Source: CAZAMB01 sp964486335
GTDB taxonomy: Bacteria; Planctomycetota; Phycisphaerae; UBA1845
Assembly: GCA_964486335.1 (NCBI GenBank)
Contig: CAZAMB010000013.1
Span: 91,907 to 155,906, forward strand
Length of the DNA: 64,000 nt
Direction: 5' to 3'
The position numbers and the translations under genes are program-made. Positions 35,219-43,418 of the stretch are shown piece after piece (within the stretch, counting starts at the first letter, position 1; every line of letters begins with the position of its first letter). The notes under the pieces are model-generated. The model did no database searches, had not been told where the DNA came from, and was given only the letters and a program-made list of their open reading frames with translations.

Positions 35219-36319
35219 ATGGCCATTGAAACGTCCGTCAACGATAAACTCATCGCCAAGCTCGACGAAATCGCCGCGCACTACGATGAACTGCACAACC
35301 AACTGGCCGATCCCGAAGTCGCCTCCAACGCCGCACGCACCATCGCCATTACCAAGGAGATCGGCCGGCTGCGCAGGCTCGTCGATCCTTATCGAAAGTT
35401 CAAAAAGGTTCGCGCCGACCTGGCCGACTCGCAAGCCATCATCGATGATCGCACGCAGGACGCCGACCTTCGCGAACTTGCCGAATCGGAGATTGACGGC
35501 CTCCAGAAGACGCACGACGAATTGCTCGAATCGCTCAAGGCGATTCTGGTCAGCAGCGACGACGCCGCCATCGAGTCGGTCATTCTCGAAATCCGCGCGG
35601 GCACCGGCGGCGACGAAGCCGCCCTCTTCGCCCGCGACCTCTACGAGATGTACCTTCGCTATTGCCAGAAGAAGGGCCTTGCCGTCGAGGTCCTCGATCA
35701 GGGCGGCGGCGACCTCGGCGGACTCAAGGAAGTCGTGATGAGCGTTAAGGGGCCGGAAGTCTACCTGATGCTCGGCTACGAAGGCGGCGGCCACCGCGTG
35801 CAGCGCGTGCCCGAAACCGAAGCCCAAGGCCGCATTCACACCTCCGCCGCCACGGTGGCCGTTCTGCCCGAGCCCGAGGAAATCAACATCGACATCAACT
35901 GGGAAACCGACGTCGAAGAGTTCGTCTCGCGTGCCGGCGGTCCCGGCGGGCAAAACGTCAATAAAGTGTCGTCTGCCGTTCGCCTCTGCCACAAGGCCAC
36001 CGGAATCACAGTCAACATGCGCGACGAAAAGAGCCAGCACAAGAACCGCGCCAAAGCCCGCCGCATTCTGCTTACCCGACTATACGACGCCCGACAACAG
36101 GAAACCAACCGTCAGCGCGACTCGGCTCGAAAGTCAATGATCGGCAGCGGCGACCGGTCTCAGCGCGTCCGCACCTACAACTACCCGCAGAATCGCGTCA
36201 GCGACCACCGCATCAACCTCGACCTATATTGCCTCGACAAGATCATGCAGGGCGAACTCGACGAACTCGTCGAGGCGCTCCAGACTCATGACAAGGAACA
36301 ACGGCTCAAGAACCTCTAG
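35219..36319 (+). CDS. prfA: Peptide chain release factor 1
   Basis: RF1 reads UAA and UAG and releases the finished peptide. The 366-residue protein has the catalytic G243-G244-Q245 in AGGPGGQNVNK and the stop-codon-recognition tripeptide P198-E199-T200 (P-x-T type, so RF1 rather than RF2, which has SPF). The N-terminal helical domain is complete. The ATG at 35219 is the first in frame. The methyltransferase gene prmC that often follows prfA is absent; the next features downstream are a terminator of the opposite strand and a small lipoprotein gene. Confidence 0.96.
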   Translation: MAIETSVNDKLIAKLDEIAAHYDELHNQLADPEVASNAARTIAITKEIGRLRRLVDPYRKFKKVRADLADSQAIIDDRTQDADLRELAESEIDGLQKTHDELLESLKAILVSSDDAAIESVILEIRAGTGGDEAALFARDLYEMYLRYCQKKGLAVEVLDQGGGDLGGLKEVVMSVKGPEVYLMLGYEGGGHRVQRVPETEAQGRIHTSAATVAVLPEPEEINIDINWETDVEEFVSRAGGPGGQNVNKVSSAVRLCHKATGITVNMRDEKSQHKNRAKARRILLTRLYDARQQETNRQRDSARKSMIGSGDRSQRVRTYNYPQNRVSDHRINLDLYCLDKIMQGELDELVEALQTHDKEQRLKNL

Positions 36320-36506
36320 AATCATGACGTTGTAAGCCAGTCAATCGCGGATTTGGACGGAACGGACGCCGACTTTCGCGTGCCCGACAACCCATTGGAC
36401 GTGCCGTTTTCGGCGAGGAGCGACCCACTGACGATTGCAGGTTCCCACGGGTTGACAATCTGAAAAAACCGAAAACTCGATCAGTCGCTAACGTGATGCT
36501 GACGAA

Positions 36507-36548
36507 ATAAAAAAGGCACGGGACCGACGGAAACCGTCGATCCCGCGC
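36507..36548 (-). terminator. Rho-independent terminator of the small lipoprotein gene
   Basis: On the minus strand a roughly 15-bp stem (36548-36534 with 36530-36516, two mismatches, 3-nt loop) leads into CTTTTTTATTT (36515-36505). It ends the lipoprotein gene whose stop is 86 bp upstream. The whole prfA-to-lipoprotein gap is 314 bp and shows nothing else. Confidence 0.8.
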
Positions 36549-36633
36549 TTCTTGGTCCTTCTACCAATTCTGAGGCCATCACCGCGACTAATTCGCCGCT
36601 ATGCAACCTCAGAAATCGGCATTCAGCAAGTAC

Positions 36634-36819
36634 TTACTGAGCCGCGACGTTTCCAGCTTCGAACAGGTCGAAGACGCCGTCATTGTCGCTCACGAATTCG
36701 AGGGCGGCATAGAGGGGCACCGCGCGCCACATCTGGCCCAGAAGTCCGCCCAGGCAGCCGAGGTGGAACATCATGCCACCCGCCAGCACCGCCAACGCAA
36801 TACGCTTGCTCTTCTTCAT
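36634..36819 (-). CDS. Very small predicted lipoprotein (61 residues)
   Basis: The product starts MKKSKRIALAVLAGG, a short basic and hydrophobic signal, with a cysteine at position 22 in MFHLGCLGG. The lipobox is atypical (H at -3) but L and G precede the cysteine. The mature part is only about 40 residues (MWRAVPLYAALEF and VSDNDGVFDLFEAG). AAAGGAGAT lies at ideal distance before the ATG at 36819, and a strong terminator follows, so the gene is very probably real and separately transcribed. I do not recognise the family. It is convergent with prfA. Confidence 0.75.
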   Translation of the reverse strand: MKKSKRIALAVLAGGMMFHLGCLGGLLGQMWRAVPLYAALEFVSDNDGVFDLFEAGNVAAQ

Positions 36820-37643
36820 CCGATGATCTCCTTTGAAACCGGTTCGCATCTCGCCGCCGCGCCAAACCATTTCTACTCAGCGGGACGCTCTTGCGAACGT
36901 GCCGTACCGGGTTACTCCCCGGCCAATCGCAACACAAAAAACTACGGACGGGTACGCCCCCGCACCGAGAATCCACACTCAACATTGGTCAGAAAAGACG
37001 TCACAACCAAAACTGACAGGCCAAGCCCAACCGCCGCGCCATCCGGAGCCGAGCTTCGCTTTTCCAACCGCCTGTGATCGGGCCGCCGCGCCACGTTGCG
37101 AAGCCGCGAACCACAAACGTCCGGGGGGACTATACACCGTCCCGCCATCACGTCAACAAGATCAAATCACTGGCATTCAATCTCGAACGCCGCATTGCAA
37201 GCCGAACCCGCGCCGAGCCAAGCTTGCAAAAACGTATTGGGTTCTATCGGGTTTTAGGCCAAAAAGCCATGAGACTTTTAGGCCGGTCCCTAAAGCCAAT
37301 CCGACGGACATTTCGGTCGGATGGCTTGATTCAACCGCTGTTCAAGCTCCGTCCAAACCTCTTGGGGCGAGACCTTCCCATAGTCTTAGGAATATGTCAA
37401 GATCATTTTCTGCAAAAATGAGGAAAACCAACGTGCAAAAGCCGCGCGTTCCGATATAATCGGAAGTCCCGACGAGTTTCGGAACTCCGGATCGCCGTTG
37501 GTCTCTTCAAATGACGGATCAGGCTCCGAAAGTCGTAAAGTAGCCTCGCTTCTTAAGTTAAGTATTCGGAACCATGTTTGTACCGGAACCATCGCGGGAG
37601 CCGCGTTAGGAATCCATCTGAGGCGTACAGGAGTTTTTGCATA
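36820..37643. other. Long gap before rho, no gene seen
   Basis: About 820 bp separate the small lipoprotein and the rho start. Small open frames here show no signals of real genes. It should hold the divergent lipoprotein promoter and the rho leader. In several bacteria rho controls its own expression through a leader, so a regulatory leader is conceivable, but no attenuator hairpin stands out. Confidence 0.45.
37455..37460 (+). promoter_or_regulatory. Possible -10 box for rho
   Basis: A perfect TATAAT sits 184 bp before the TTG start of rho. No good TTGACA-like box is at 16-18 bp, only GTGCAA at 15 bp, so this is tentative. Confidence 0.3.
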
Positions 37644-38774
37644 TTGACTTCAACATCATTGTCCGTTGACGGTACGTTCGAGTTACAAGGTAAGAACGGT
37701 GGGTTTCTGCGCGACCCGACGTCGAACTACCGGGTGAAGGCAAACGACCCATTCCTTTCACAAAAAATTGCGGCAACGATCGGGCTTCGCGGTGGCGAAC
37801 GTGTGGTCGGGCAAGCTCGCGGAGGTGGAGGACATTCAGCGGCACCTCAGGTGGCGGAAGTACTGACCATCAACGATCGGACGCCACGTGACTATGGCGA
37901 GGCCAAACCGTTCGAAGACCTCATCGCGATTGATCCGCAGGCTGCCGCTCGGTTCGAGATCCCGGGTGGGTCGCTCTCCATGCGCGTCGTTGACCTGATG
38001 ACGCCGATTGGCCTTGGTCAGCGCGGACTGATCGTCGCCCCGCCGCGAACCGGAAAGACGATTCTGCTTCAACAGATGGCGGCGGGCATCGCGGCCAACC
38101 ATCCCGACGTTTACATGATGGTCCTTCTGATCGACGAGCGTCCCGAGGAGGTTACGGAGATGCGCCGGACCGTCCACGGCGAGGTTGTTCACAGCAGCAA
38201 CGATCAGGACATTGCCAGCCACGTCCGGATTGCCCGACTGATGATCGAAAAGGCCAAGCGGATGGTCGAGTGCGGGCGCGACGTGTTCATTCTGCTCGAT
38301 TCGCTGACTCGGCTTGGTCGGGCATTTAATGCGGCCATTCGCGGGGGCGGGCGGATCATGTCGGGCGGGCTGGACATCCGGGCGCTGACAGAGCCGAAGG
38401 CGATCTTCGGCGCGGCACGAAAAGTCGAAGGCGGGGGGTCGCTGACGATCATCGCCTCGGCGCTGATCGAGACCGGCAGCCGGATGGACGAGGTGATCTT
38501 CAACGAGTTCAAGGGCACGGGCAACATGGAGATCGTGTTGTCGCGCGAGCTTGCGAACCGCCGCATCTGGCCGGCGATCGACCTGCATCAGTCGGGCACG
38601 CGCAAGGAGGAGAAGCTGCTCTCGCCGGCGGCGCTGACCGTGTCGCACAAGATTCGCCGGACGCTGCTCGAACGCGATCCGATCCGCGGGATGGAAAACC
38701 TCGCGGGCGCACTAGGCAAGTTCGGGACGAACGCGGAGTTTATCGCCAAGTTCGACGAGAGGATGTGGCGGTGA
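37644..38774 (+). CDS. rho: Transcription termination factor Rho, short form
   Basis: Rho is the hexameric RNA-dependent ATPase that ends transcription. The C-terminal motor domain is complete: Walker A APPRTGKT (132-139), VLLIDERPEEVTEMRR, the Q/R-loop regions VFILLDSLTRLGRA and GGLDIRALTEPK, and KGTGNMEIVLSR. The N-terminal cold-shock RNA-binding domain begins almost at residue 8 (FELQGKNGGFLRD). The helix bundle that precedes it in E. coli Rho is missing, and the cold-shock domain itself looks shortened. TTG at 37644 is chosen because ACAGGAG lies ten bases before it; a frame opening at 37578 adds 22 unconserved residues. Length is 376 against 419 in E. coli. Confidence 0.93.
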   Translation: MTSTSLSVDGTFELQGKNGGFLRDPTSNYRVKANDPFLSQKIAATIGLRGGERVVGQARGGGGHSAAPQVAEVLTINDRTPRDYGEAKPFEDLIAIDPQAAARFEIPGGSLSMRVVDLMTPIGLGQRGLIVAPPRTGKTILLQQMAAGIAANHPDVYMMVLLIDERPEEVTEMRRTVHGEVVHSSNDQDIASHVRIARLMIEKAKRMVECGRDVFILLDSLTRLGRAFNAAIRGGGRIMSGGLDIRALTEPKAIFGAARKVEGGGSLTIIASALIETGSRMDEVIFNEFKGTGNMEIVLSRELANRRIWPAIDLHQSGTRKEEKLLSPAALTVSHKIRRTLLERDPIRGMENLAGALGKFGTNAEFIAKFDERMWR

Positions 38775-38887
38775 CTTCCAGGCCACAAGATCGAAGTGTG
38801 ACGAGTGAAGTCTGGCGGCAGGTTTCCGGAAGTCTCCTCATTCTGTTCGCCGCATGCCGCGCGCATGTTCAATTAAACGCGGTCGTT

Positions 38888-39640
38888 TCACCGGTGTTGG
38901 CGGCACTCAGTTGCTGGCTCGAAGAATACGGGCTGCCCTACCGAAACGCGACCGCGTCGAGTAACGGCGCCGTAGACTCCGGCCTTGTTGTCCCTCACTC
39001 GAACGATCGCTTTCAGCACCTCTGGTGTGGGGTGTGCGGAGTCAGGGTCAATGCTCACCATCGAGCAGCGTTCATCCCTATTGGTGATGCTGATCTGCGG
39101 ACAGTCGTCGGAAGCTCCAAATGAAAGAACGCCGCCCACCCACTCGTCTTCCTCGAAAGGAATGGAACGCAAGGACTCGATCTGGATGTTCGGTCGGAAC
39201 CGTCGGACATCAGGGCGTTGCGCCGCGATCCGTGCAATTTCGCTGACCGTGGCGGACGCAATGATTGAAATGCTCGCCTCGTCGAAGATGCCGCGATTCA
39301 GGTGCATCATCTCGACCGGAGAACCGAGGCGGCGACCGACCTCTCTTGCCAGTTCCTCGCCGAACAGGGCAAGCTCCTGCCCTTCCGGCGTGCAAACGTG
39401 TGTCGGCAGGTCCGAGCTGGCGGCCGGCTCCCGTCGTCGGGGGTCAAAGAGAATCAGCTCCGGCAGTTTGGAGGCGCTCAACCAGGGGAAACCGCCTCGA
39501 TCATCAGTCCTACGCAAAGCCAAGCGCCGGTCGCCCTCCACGCCGTGCCAGCCCAGGTCGGCAAAAACGATCCGCTCACCGGCCATGGATTTCACCGGGT
39601 AACGAAAAAGGGCGCTCACTTCACCAATTTTGACAGACAT
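38888..39640 (-). CDS. MOSC domain protein (molybdenum cofactor sulfurase C-terminal family)
   Basis: The 250-residue protein has an N-terminal MOSC beta-barrel region (IGEVSALFRYPVKSMAGE) and the MOSC domain proper. The latter includes RRFRPNIQIE, FEEDEWVGGVLSFG and the conserved cysteine in DERCSMVSIDPDS. MOSC proteins bind sulfur or molybdenum cofactor; some, like YiiM and mARC, reduce N-hydroxylated compounds. The ATG at 39640 gives the expected family start MSVKIGEV; a frame opening at 39793 would overlap the nitrilase gene. It is downstream of the nitrilase on the same strand with a 70-bp gap. Confidence 0.87.
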   Translation of the reverse strand: MSVKIGEVSALFRYPVKSMAGERIVFADLGWHGVEGDRRLALRRTDDRGGFPWLSASKLPELILFDPRRREPAASSDLPTHVCTPEGQELALFGEELAREVGRRLGSPVEMMHLNRGIFDEASISIIASATVSEIARIAAQRPDVRRFRPNIQIESLRSIPFEEDEWVGGVLSFGASDDCPQISITNRDERCSMVSIDPDSAHPTPEVLKAIVRVRDNKAGVYGAVTRRGRVSVGQPVFFEPATECRQHR

Positions 39641-39710
39641 ATCAATTAACTTCCGCCTAACGTTTCGGTATGGCCGACCCCCGTCGGGGAACGTCCGCTG
39701 CAACTCGTAG

Positions 39711-40544
39711 TTAGCCCGCTCTCTGGCATTCGCCAGATCGAGGTTCCTCCAAAGGCCACGTTCGACATCGCAAGGCGAATAATCGAGTGGCATTGATAAG
39801 GTTCACATCCGCCAATAGCAAACCTTCCCGGCCATACGGCTGAAAGCACTGCATCGTTCCATCGGGGCGCGCGACGGCCGAAGTCGTGCCGCTTCCTTCG
39901 CTCGCGTAGTTCACTGACGCGAAGTAGCAAGTGTTTTCCGCCGCGCGACAAAGCATCGCCTTTTCGTGAAACGTGTTGGCGGGGTCGGCAAAATTAGTGG
40001 GGCGATAGCTCCCCGGTTCGGCGAAATGTGCGTGCGGGTGAAACACGACTTGCGCGCCTTGGCGCACCGCCCAGCGAACCGTCTCGGGATACCTCCACCC
40101 TTCGTGGCAGATCACGACACCAAACGTTAAGGGCCCCGTTGCGAACACTCGCCGCTCGTAGGTGACGGCTGGATACGTCGATTCTTCCGAGGGATCAATT
40201 TGTCCTTTGTCCTGCCAACCCGCGACGTTGCCATCGGGATTCACCACGCAAGCCGTGATTTGCAGGCCGCGTTCCGTCACGCGCTCCGTGCCCAAAATGA
40301 CCGTGATGTTCGCCGCCTTTGCGGCTGCCGCAACTTCAGTCAACGCTTGCTCGAGAAAATCGGGATCAGGCGGCGGGCGTGTTGCGCCAGGCCACCGATA
40401 ACCTGGCACAAAGCACTCAGGAAAACAGATCACGATCGAGCCGTGACGGCCGGCTTCGGCGATTGCCGACATTGCCAAAAGGACGGACTCCTCCGATGTC
40501 GCGGGCGCGCGGAGGTTTGCAAGCGCTATGCGGACAGTGCTCAT
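39711..40544 (-). CDS. Carbon-nitrogen hydrolase (nitrilase superfamily)
   Basis: The 277-residue enzyme has the Glu-Lys-Cys triad: E43 in FPECFVPGY, K113 in WQDKGQIDPSEEST and C146 in GVVICHEGWRYPE. Members hydrolyse amides or nitriles; the exact substrate cannot be read from sequence. The ATG at 40544 gives MSTVRIALANLR, the normal first strand. It overlaps the end of the truncated zinc-ribbon frame upstream by four bases (ATGA). Confidence 0.9.
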   Translation of the reverse strand: MSTVRIALANLRAPATSEESVLLAMSAIAEAGRHGSIVICFPECFVPGYRWPGATRPPPDPDFLEQALTEVAAAAKAANITVILGTERVTERGLQITACVVNPDGNVAGWQDKGQIDPSEESTYPAVTYERRVFATGPLTFGVVICHEGWRYPETVRWAVRQGAQVVFHPHAHFAEPGSYRPTNFADPANTFHEKAMLCRAAENTCYFASVNYASEGSGTTSAVARPDGTMQCFQPYGREGLLLADVNLINATRLFALRCRTWPLEEPRSGECQRAG

Positions 40545-40939
40545 ACCCGCATTCCGCCAGCGGCCAATTTGATCCAAATTGCTTTGAAGGGAAAAAAGTT
40601 GTGGTTCGATGCTGGAGTAAGGAATGGTCTTATTATCGCTTTTCTATATCCGCGCGCCGATGATGGTAAAGCCGAAATCTGCGGTGGGGTCGAACTGAAC
40701 AGGTTGACGGTCGCGATGTCGCGAGGCGAGGTTAGAGTAGGAGCTACTTGGCCCGCAGTGGCAAGTTCATCCTCCAACAATGAGTTTCCGTCGAAAGTTG
40801 ATCCGATTACCATCAAAATCGGCCTCGTATCGTCGGCGAGCGAAAAGATCGTACCGCATCGTCTGCACCCAACACTCCTGCCGTTCGCCGAATCCGAAAA
40901 CGGGTATTTCGCCGCGCAGGGACACAAGTACCGGGCCAT
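40541..40939 (-). pseudogene. Truncated paralog of the zinc-ribbon membrane protein at 42081
   Basis: The 132-residue frame aligns from end to end with the first 130 residues of the 352-residue protein at 42081-43139. Both have cysteines at 6, 8, 25 and 28, and share ELA-type and SARxYxxAI segments and FxAIWIxLAxGG. It then stops after three unrelated residues, at the nitrilase start, having lost all but a trace of the membrane domain. It has no good ribosome site, whereas the intact copy has AGGAAA. I read it as a decaying duplicate whose 3' part was replaced by the nitrilase gene. A short zinc-ribbon protein is possible but less likely. Confidence 0.7.
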
Positions 40940-41529
40940 TGGACGATTCTCGCAACTGGCGAAAACAGGCTAGGGCAAGTGGCCAGCGTTGGCAAGATTT
41001 GTCGCGGGACTGTTTCGATTGCGAAACTTTTTTTGTGTATCGGCCAGGAAGGTCGTGCTTATCGTAGGGCGTGCTTTGCACACCGCAACGCGTCACCACC
41101 CATTGACGGGCGGAGCCCAACCTACACACACCTGCGGCCTATGGACCCATGCGCGCGTCACGGGTTTCCAGTAGAAATAGTCTTCTTGTCGACGTCCTCG
41201 ACTTTCCGTCGTAGCATAGCGACATGGTTTCGCCGGCCAAGCCAACAGTCATGACGATTCACACTGGTGCAACAGGATGCGCTTTATGGCTGCGACGAAC
41301 TCGGGGGTACGTATTTGACTTCCTCTACGGCCTGCTCGTCGTCCTCCTCCTGCGCCTTATGACATGCCATTCCGCCGGAGGAATGAGGCGGGCTTGATTC
41401 TTAAGAGGTTGCCGGCACGGCGAAGTCATGTTGCCGGACGTCGCAGCAGCAACGATCAGCCCAGCCGCCCGAGGCGGGGGGGGCGCTCAACTCGGGGACG
41501 GCAAACGCCATTGTTTTCAGGTCGCCACT
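40940..41529. other. Intergenic stretch with a palindromic repeat
   Basis: About 590 bp without a supported gene. It includes the repeat at 41064-41125. The first 40 bp beyond the truncated copy weakly resemble the region before the intact paralog (GCCATTGGA, TGGCGAAA), as expected after a duplication. Confidence 0.5.
41064..41125. repeat. Double-hairpin palindromic intergenic repeat
   Basis: Outer ends GTAGG (41064-41068) and CCTAC (41121-41125) are complementary. Inside lie two small hairpins, GTGC-TTT-GCAC (41071-41081) and GGGC-GGA-GCCC (41108-41118). The design (outer complement plus two inner hairpins) matches the element at 33229 but the sequence differs. Confidence 0.55.
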
Positions 41530-42009
41530 ATGGACTACCGTTACCTCGATCGAATGGCCGGTCTCCCCAATCCGCGATCTCAAGAGCATCCTCGTTGCGT
41601 CGCTTGTGGTTACGACCTTCACGGAAGCACGTCCGCCCGATGCCCTGAATGCGGGACCGAGATTGATGAACAGGAATGCGGGCGATTCCTGCGGGAACTG
41701 CACGATAAGGTGGCCGAGATTGACGACCTGCTGCAATGGCAATCCTTCGCCTGGAAGCTGATTGCGGCCGGGCTGGTTCTGCAACTGCTTCGATGGACGC
41801 CTCTGCTGGGCGGCTGTGCGAACGCATTGACGCGCGTGGCCATCGTCGTTTGCGGAATGGGCGGGTTTTTCATCGGGGCTAACCTGCTTCGCCTTCGCGG
41901 TGTGCCCGAGTGGGCCAGAGGACGCCTTACGTCCAAGCCCGACAAGGCCTCCAGCGCGATTGGTCTTGCCGGCGGGCCCATCCTTGTGGCCGCCGCGATC
42001 ATCTTCTAG
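41530..42009 (+). CDS. Zinc-ribbon membrane protein (CxxCGYxLxG...CPECG type)
   Basis: The 159-residue protein has a zinc ribbon with C23, C26, C38 and C41 (CVACGYDLHG and CPECGTEID), a helical stretch, and two or three membrane segments (about 83-100, 105-125 and 138-158). This ribbon followed by membrane helices is characteristic of uncharacterised planctomycete proteins; another copy is at 52875. The ATG at 41530 is preferred; upstream codons from 41428 are low in conservation and glycine-rich. Function is unknown. It is convergent with the larger zinc-ribbon membrane protein at 42081. Confidence 0.75.
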   Translation: MDYRYLDRMAGLPNPRSQEHPRCVACGYDLHGSTSARCPECGTEIDEQECGRFLRELHDKVAEIDDLLQWQSFAWKLIAAGLVLQLLRWTPLLGGCANALTRVAIVVCGMGGFFIGANLLRLRGVPEWARGRLTSKPDKASSAIGLAGGPILVAAAIIF

Positions 42010-42080
42010 AAAGTTGCAAGCGGAGCGGCATACGATTTCAGCTTGACACCTCGGCGGATCGGCAGCAAGGACGACATCTC

Positions 42081-43139
42081 CTATCCCCAATCCCAGGCGA
42101 ATTTTTCTTTGAAGTGGTGGTAGTACAAACCAATGGCACGAAGCATGACGATATTGCAGTACAGCGAAATCCCAACGAACAGCACATACATCGCCAGGCC
42201 GCTTCCTACCGCGGCACCGGCACCGCCGCCGGCGTTCTTTCCGACACCCGAAGCAACCGCGTCTTGCAGAAATTGCTCAGCAACGGTCGCTGCAAGAGCA
42301 AGCGCCAGTGTAACGAGATAGGCCGGAAACGAACGGGCAATGGTGATCAGCATGAGGTCCACGCGATAGACACACCCAAAACCACCGAGCGTGATTACCA
42401 GTACCATGATCGGCCACATGAACAGTCCAACCGCGATCAGCGTCACGAGTTTCCGGTCGGCGCCGGAACCCGGCATCAGCCCGGCAACGCCATTGGCCAG
42501 TGCCGACGCGGTCTGCTGCAAACCGGCGGGATCAACTCCCGCCTGCACCAGCGAATAAACTACCGCCGGCGCCAGAGCCAAGGCCCAGCTTCCAAGCCAG
42601 CGAAAGCCGTCGTGAATGAGATCGCCTATCATGTCGCGAGAAAACCCCACCTGTGGCAAGGACTTTTCACCCGCCGCGCCGGACTCGATCACCGCAAAAC
42701 GAAAGGCTGCATACCAAAAACTCACAATAATCGATAGGAAGCACGGTAGAATGCCGCCAATGGCCAATCCAATCCAAATCGCTATGAAGGACAGAAAGTT
42801 ATAAATGGAGGCGGGAAAGAGAATTGTCCAGAGTATCGCCTCCCCGTATTTGCGCGCCGATGTTGCCGTCGCGGTGGCCGATTGAGCGTTAGGCGTAAGC
42901 GATTTGGCGGAAGTGACTTCGGGGAAAGCGCGAAGCGCAGGAACAGACTTGGCTTGGGCAAGGAGCTCATCGTCAAACAGCGAACCGCCGCCGGATGATG
43001 CGTCGTCGGCCAGTGGAATAGGCCCGGTATCGTCGCCCAGGGTAAAGACCGCTCCGCATCGCTTGCATTTGGCCTTCTTGCCGATCGCGGAATCCGGAAA
43101 CTTGTATTTGGCCCCGCATGCGCACTCGTACTTGGCCAT
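42081..43139 (-). CDS. Zinc-ribbon polytopic membrane protein
   Basis: The 352-residue protein begins with a zinc ribbon (C6, C8, C25, C28; YECACGAKYKF and KCKRCGAVF), then an acidic and Ala/Ser/Thr-rich linker (about 35-100). A membrane region with about six hydrophobic segments follows from residue 105 onward (FLSFIAIWIGLAIGGILPCF, LGSWALALAPAVVYSLV, YLVTLALALAATVAEQFL, GLAMYVLFVGISLY). It ends YYHHFKEKFAWDWG. The ATG at 43139 has AGGAAA upstream. It is the intact partner of the truncated copy at 40541. Family unrecognised; a membrane protein of DUF4013 or similar type is one possibility. Confidence 0.8.
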   Translation of the reverse strand: MAKYECACGAKYKFPDSAIGKKAKCKRCGAVFTLGDDTGPIPLADDASSGGGSLFDDELLAQAKSVPALRAFPEVTSAKSLTPNAQSATATATSARKYGEAILWTILFPASIYNFLSFIAIWIGLAIGGILPCFLSIIVSFWYAAFRFAVIESGAAGEKSLPQVGFSRDMIGDLIHDGFRWLGSWALALAPAVVYSLVQAGVDPAGLQQTASALANGVAGLMPGSGADRKLVTLIAVGLFMWPIMVLVITLGGFGCVYRVDLMLITIARSFPAYLVTLALALAATVAEQFLQDAVASGVGKNAGGGAGAAVGSGLAMYVLFVGISLYCNIVMLRAIGLYYHHFKEKFAWDWG

Positions 43140-43312
43140 TGGATTTCCTATTCAACGAGAGCCGATCGATTGGCGAAACAATTGCCTGAGCGAGGTAATT
43201 CGCGCCGGCGTATTCATAACATGGCAACCTATATGGACGCCGTATGAGAACCTCCTTGAAATGGGATGTCAATTGGGCAGGAAATGTTTGATATTGGCAC
43301 ATTTTTCCAAAC

Positions 43313-43336
43313 AGCCGCTTGCGGACGCGCGCGGCT
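43313..43336. repeat. Short palindrome in the gap after the GT-C-like gene
   Basis: AGCCGC (43313-43318) and GCGGCT (43331-43336) form a hairpin around a GC-rich loop. It resembles the arms of short REP-type repeats. The 279-bp gap otherwise shows nothing. Confidence 0.35.
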
Positions 43337-43418
43337 CGGTTCGCAATGCGTCTATGCCGATCGCCACCGCCGCGTTCCCTGGGCTGGGAAGCGCAGCTTG
43401 GCGAATTTTTGTGAACGT

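Noticed and set aside
40979..41400. Small open frames beyond the truncated zinc-ribbon copy
   Set aside because: No ribosome sites, no family resemblance and overlap with a palindromic repeat.
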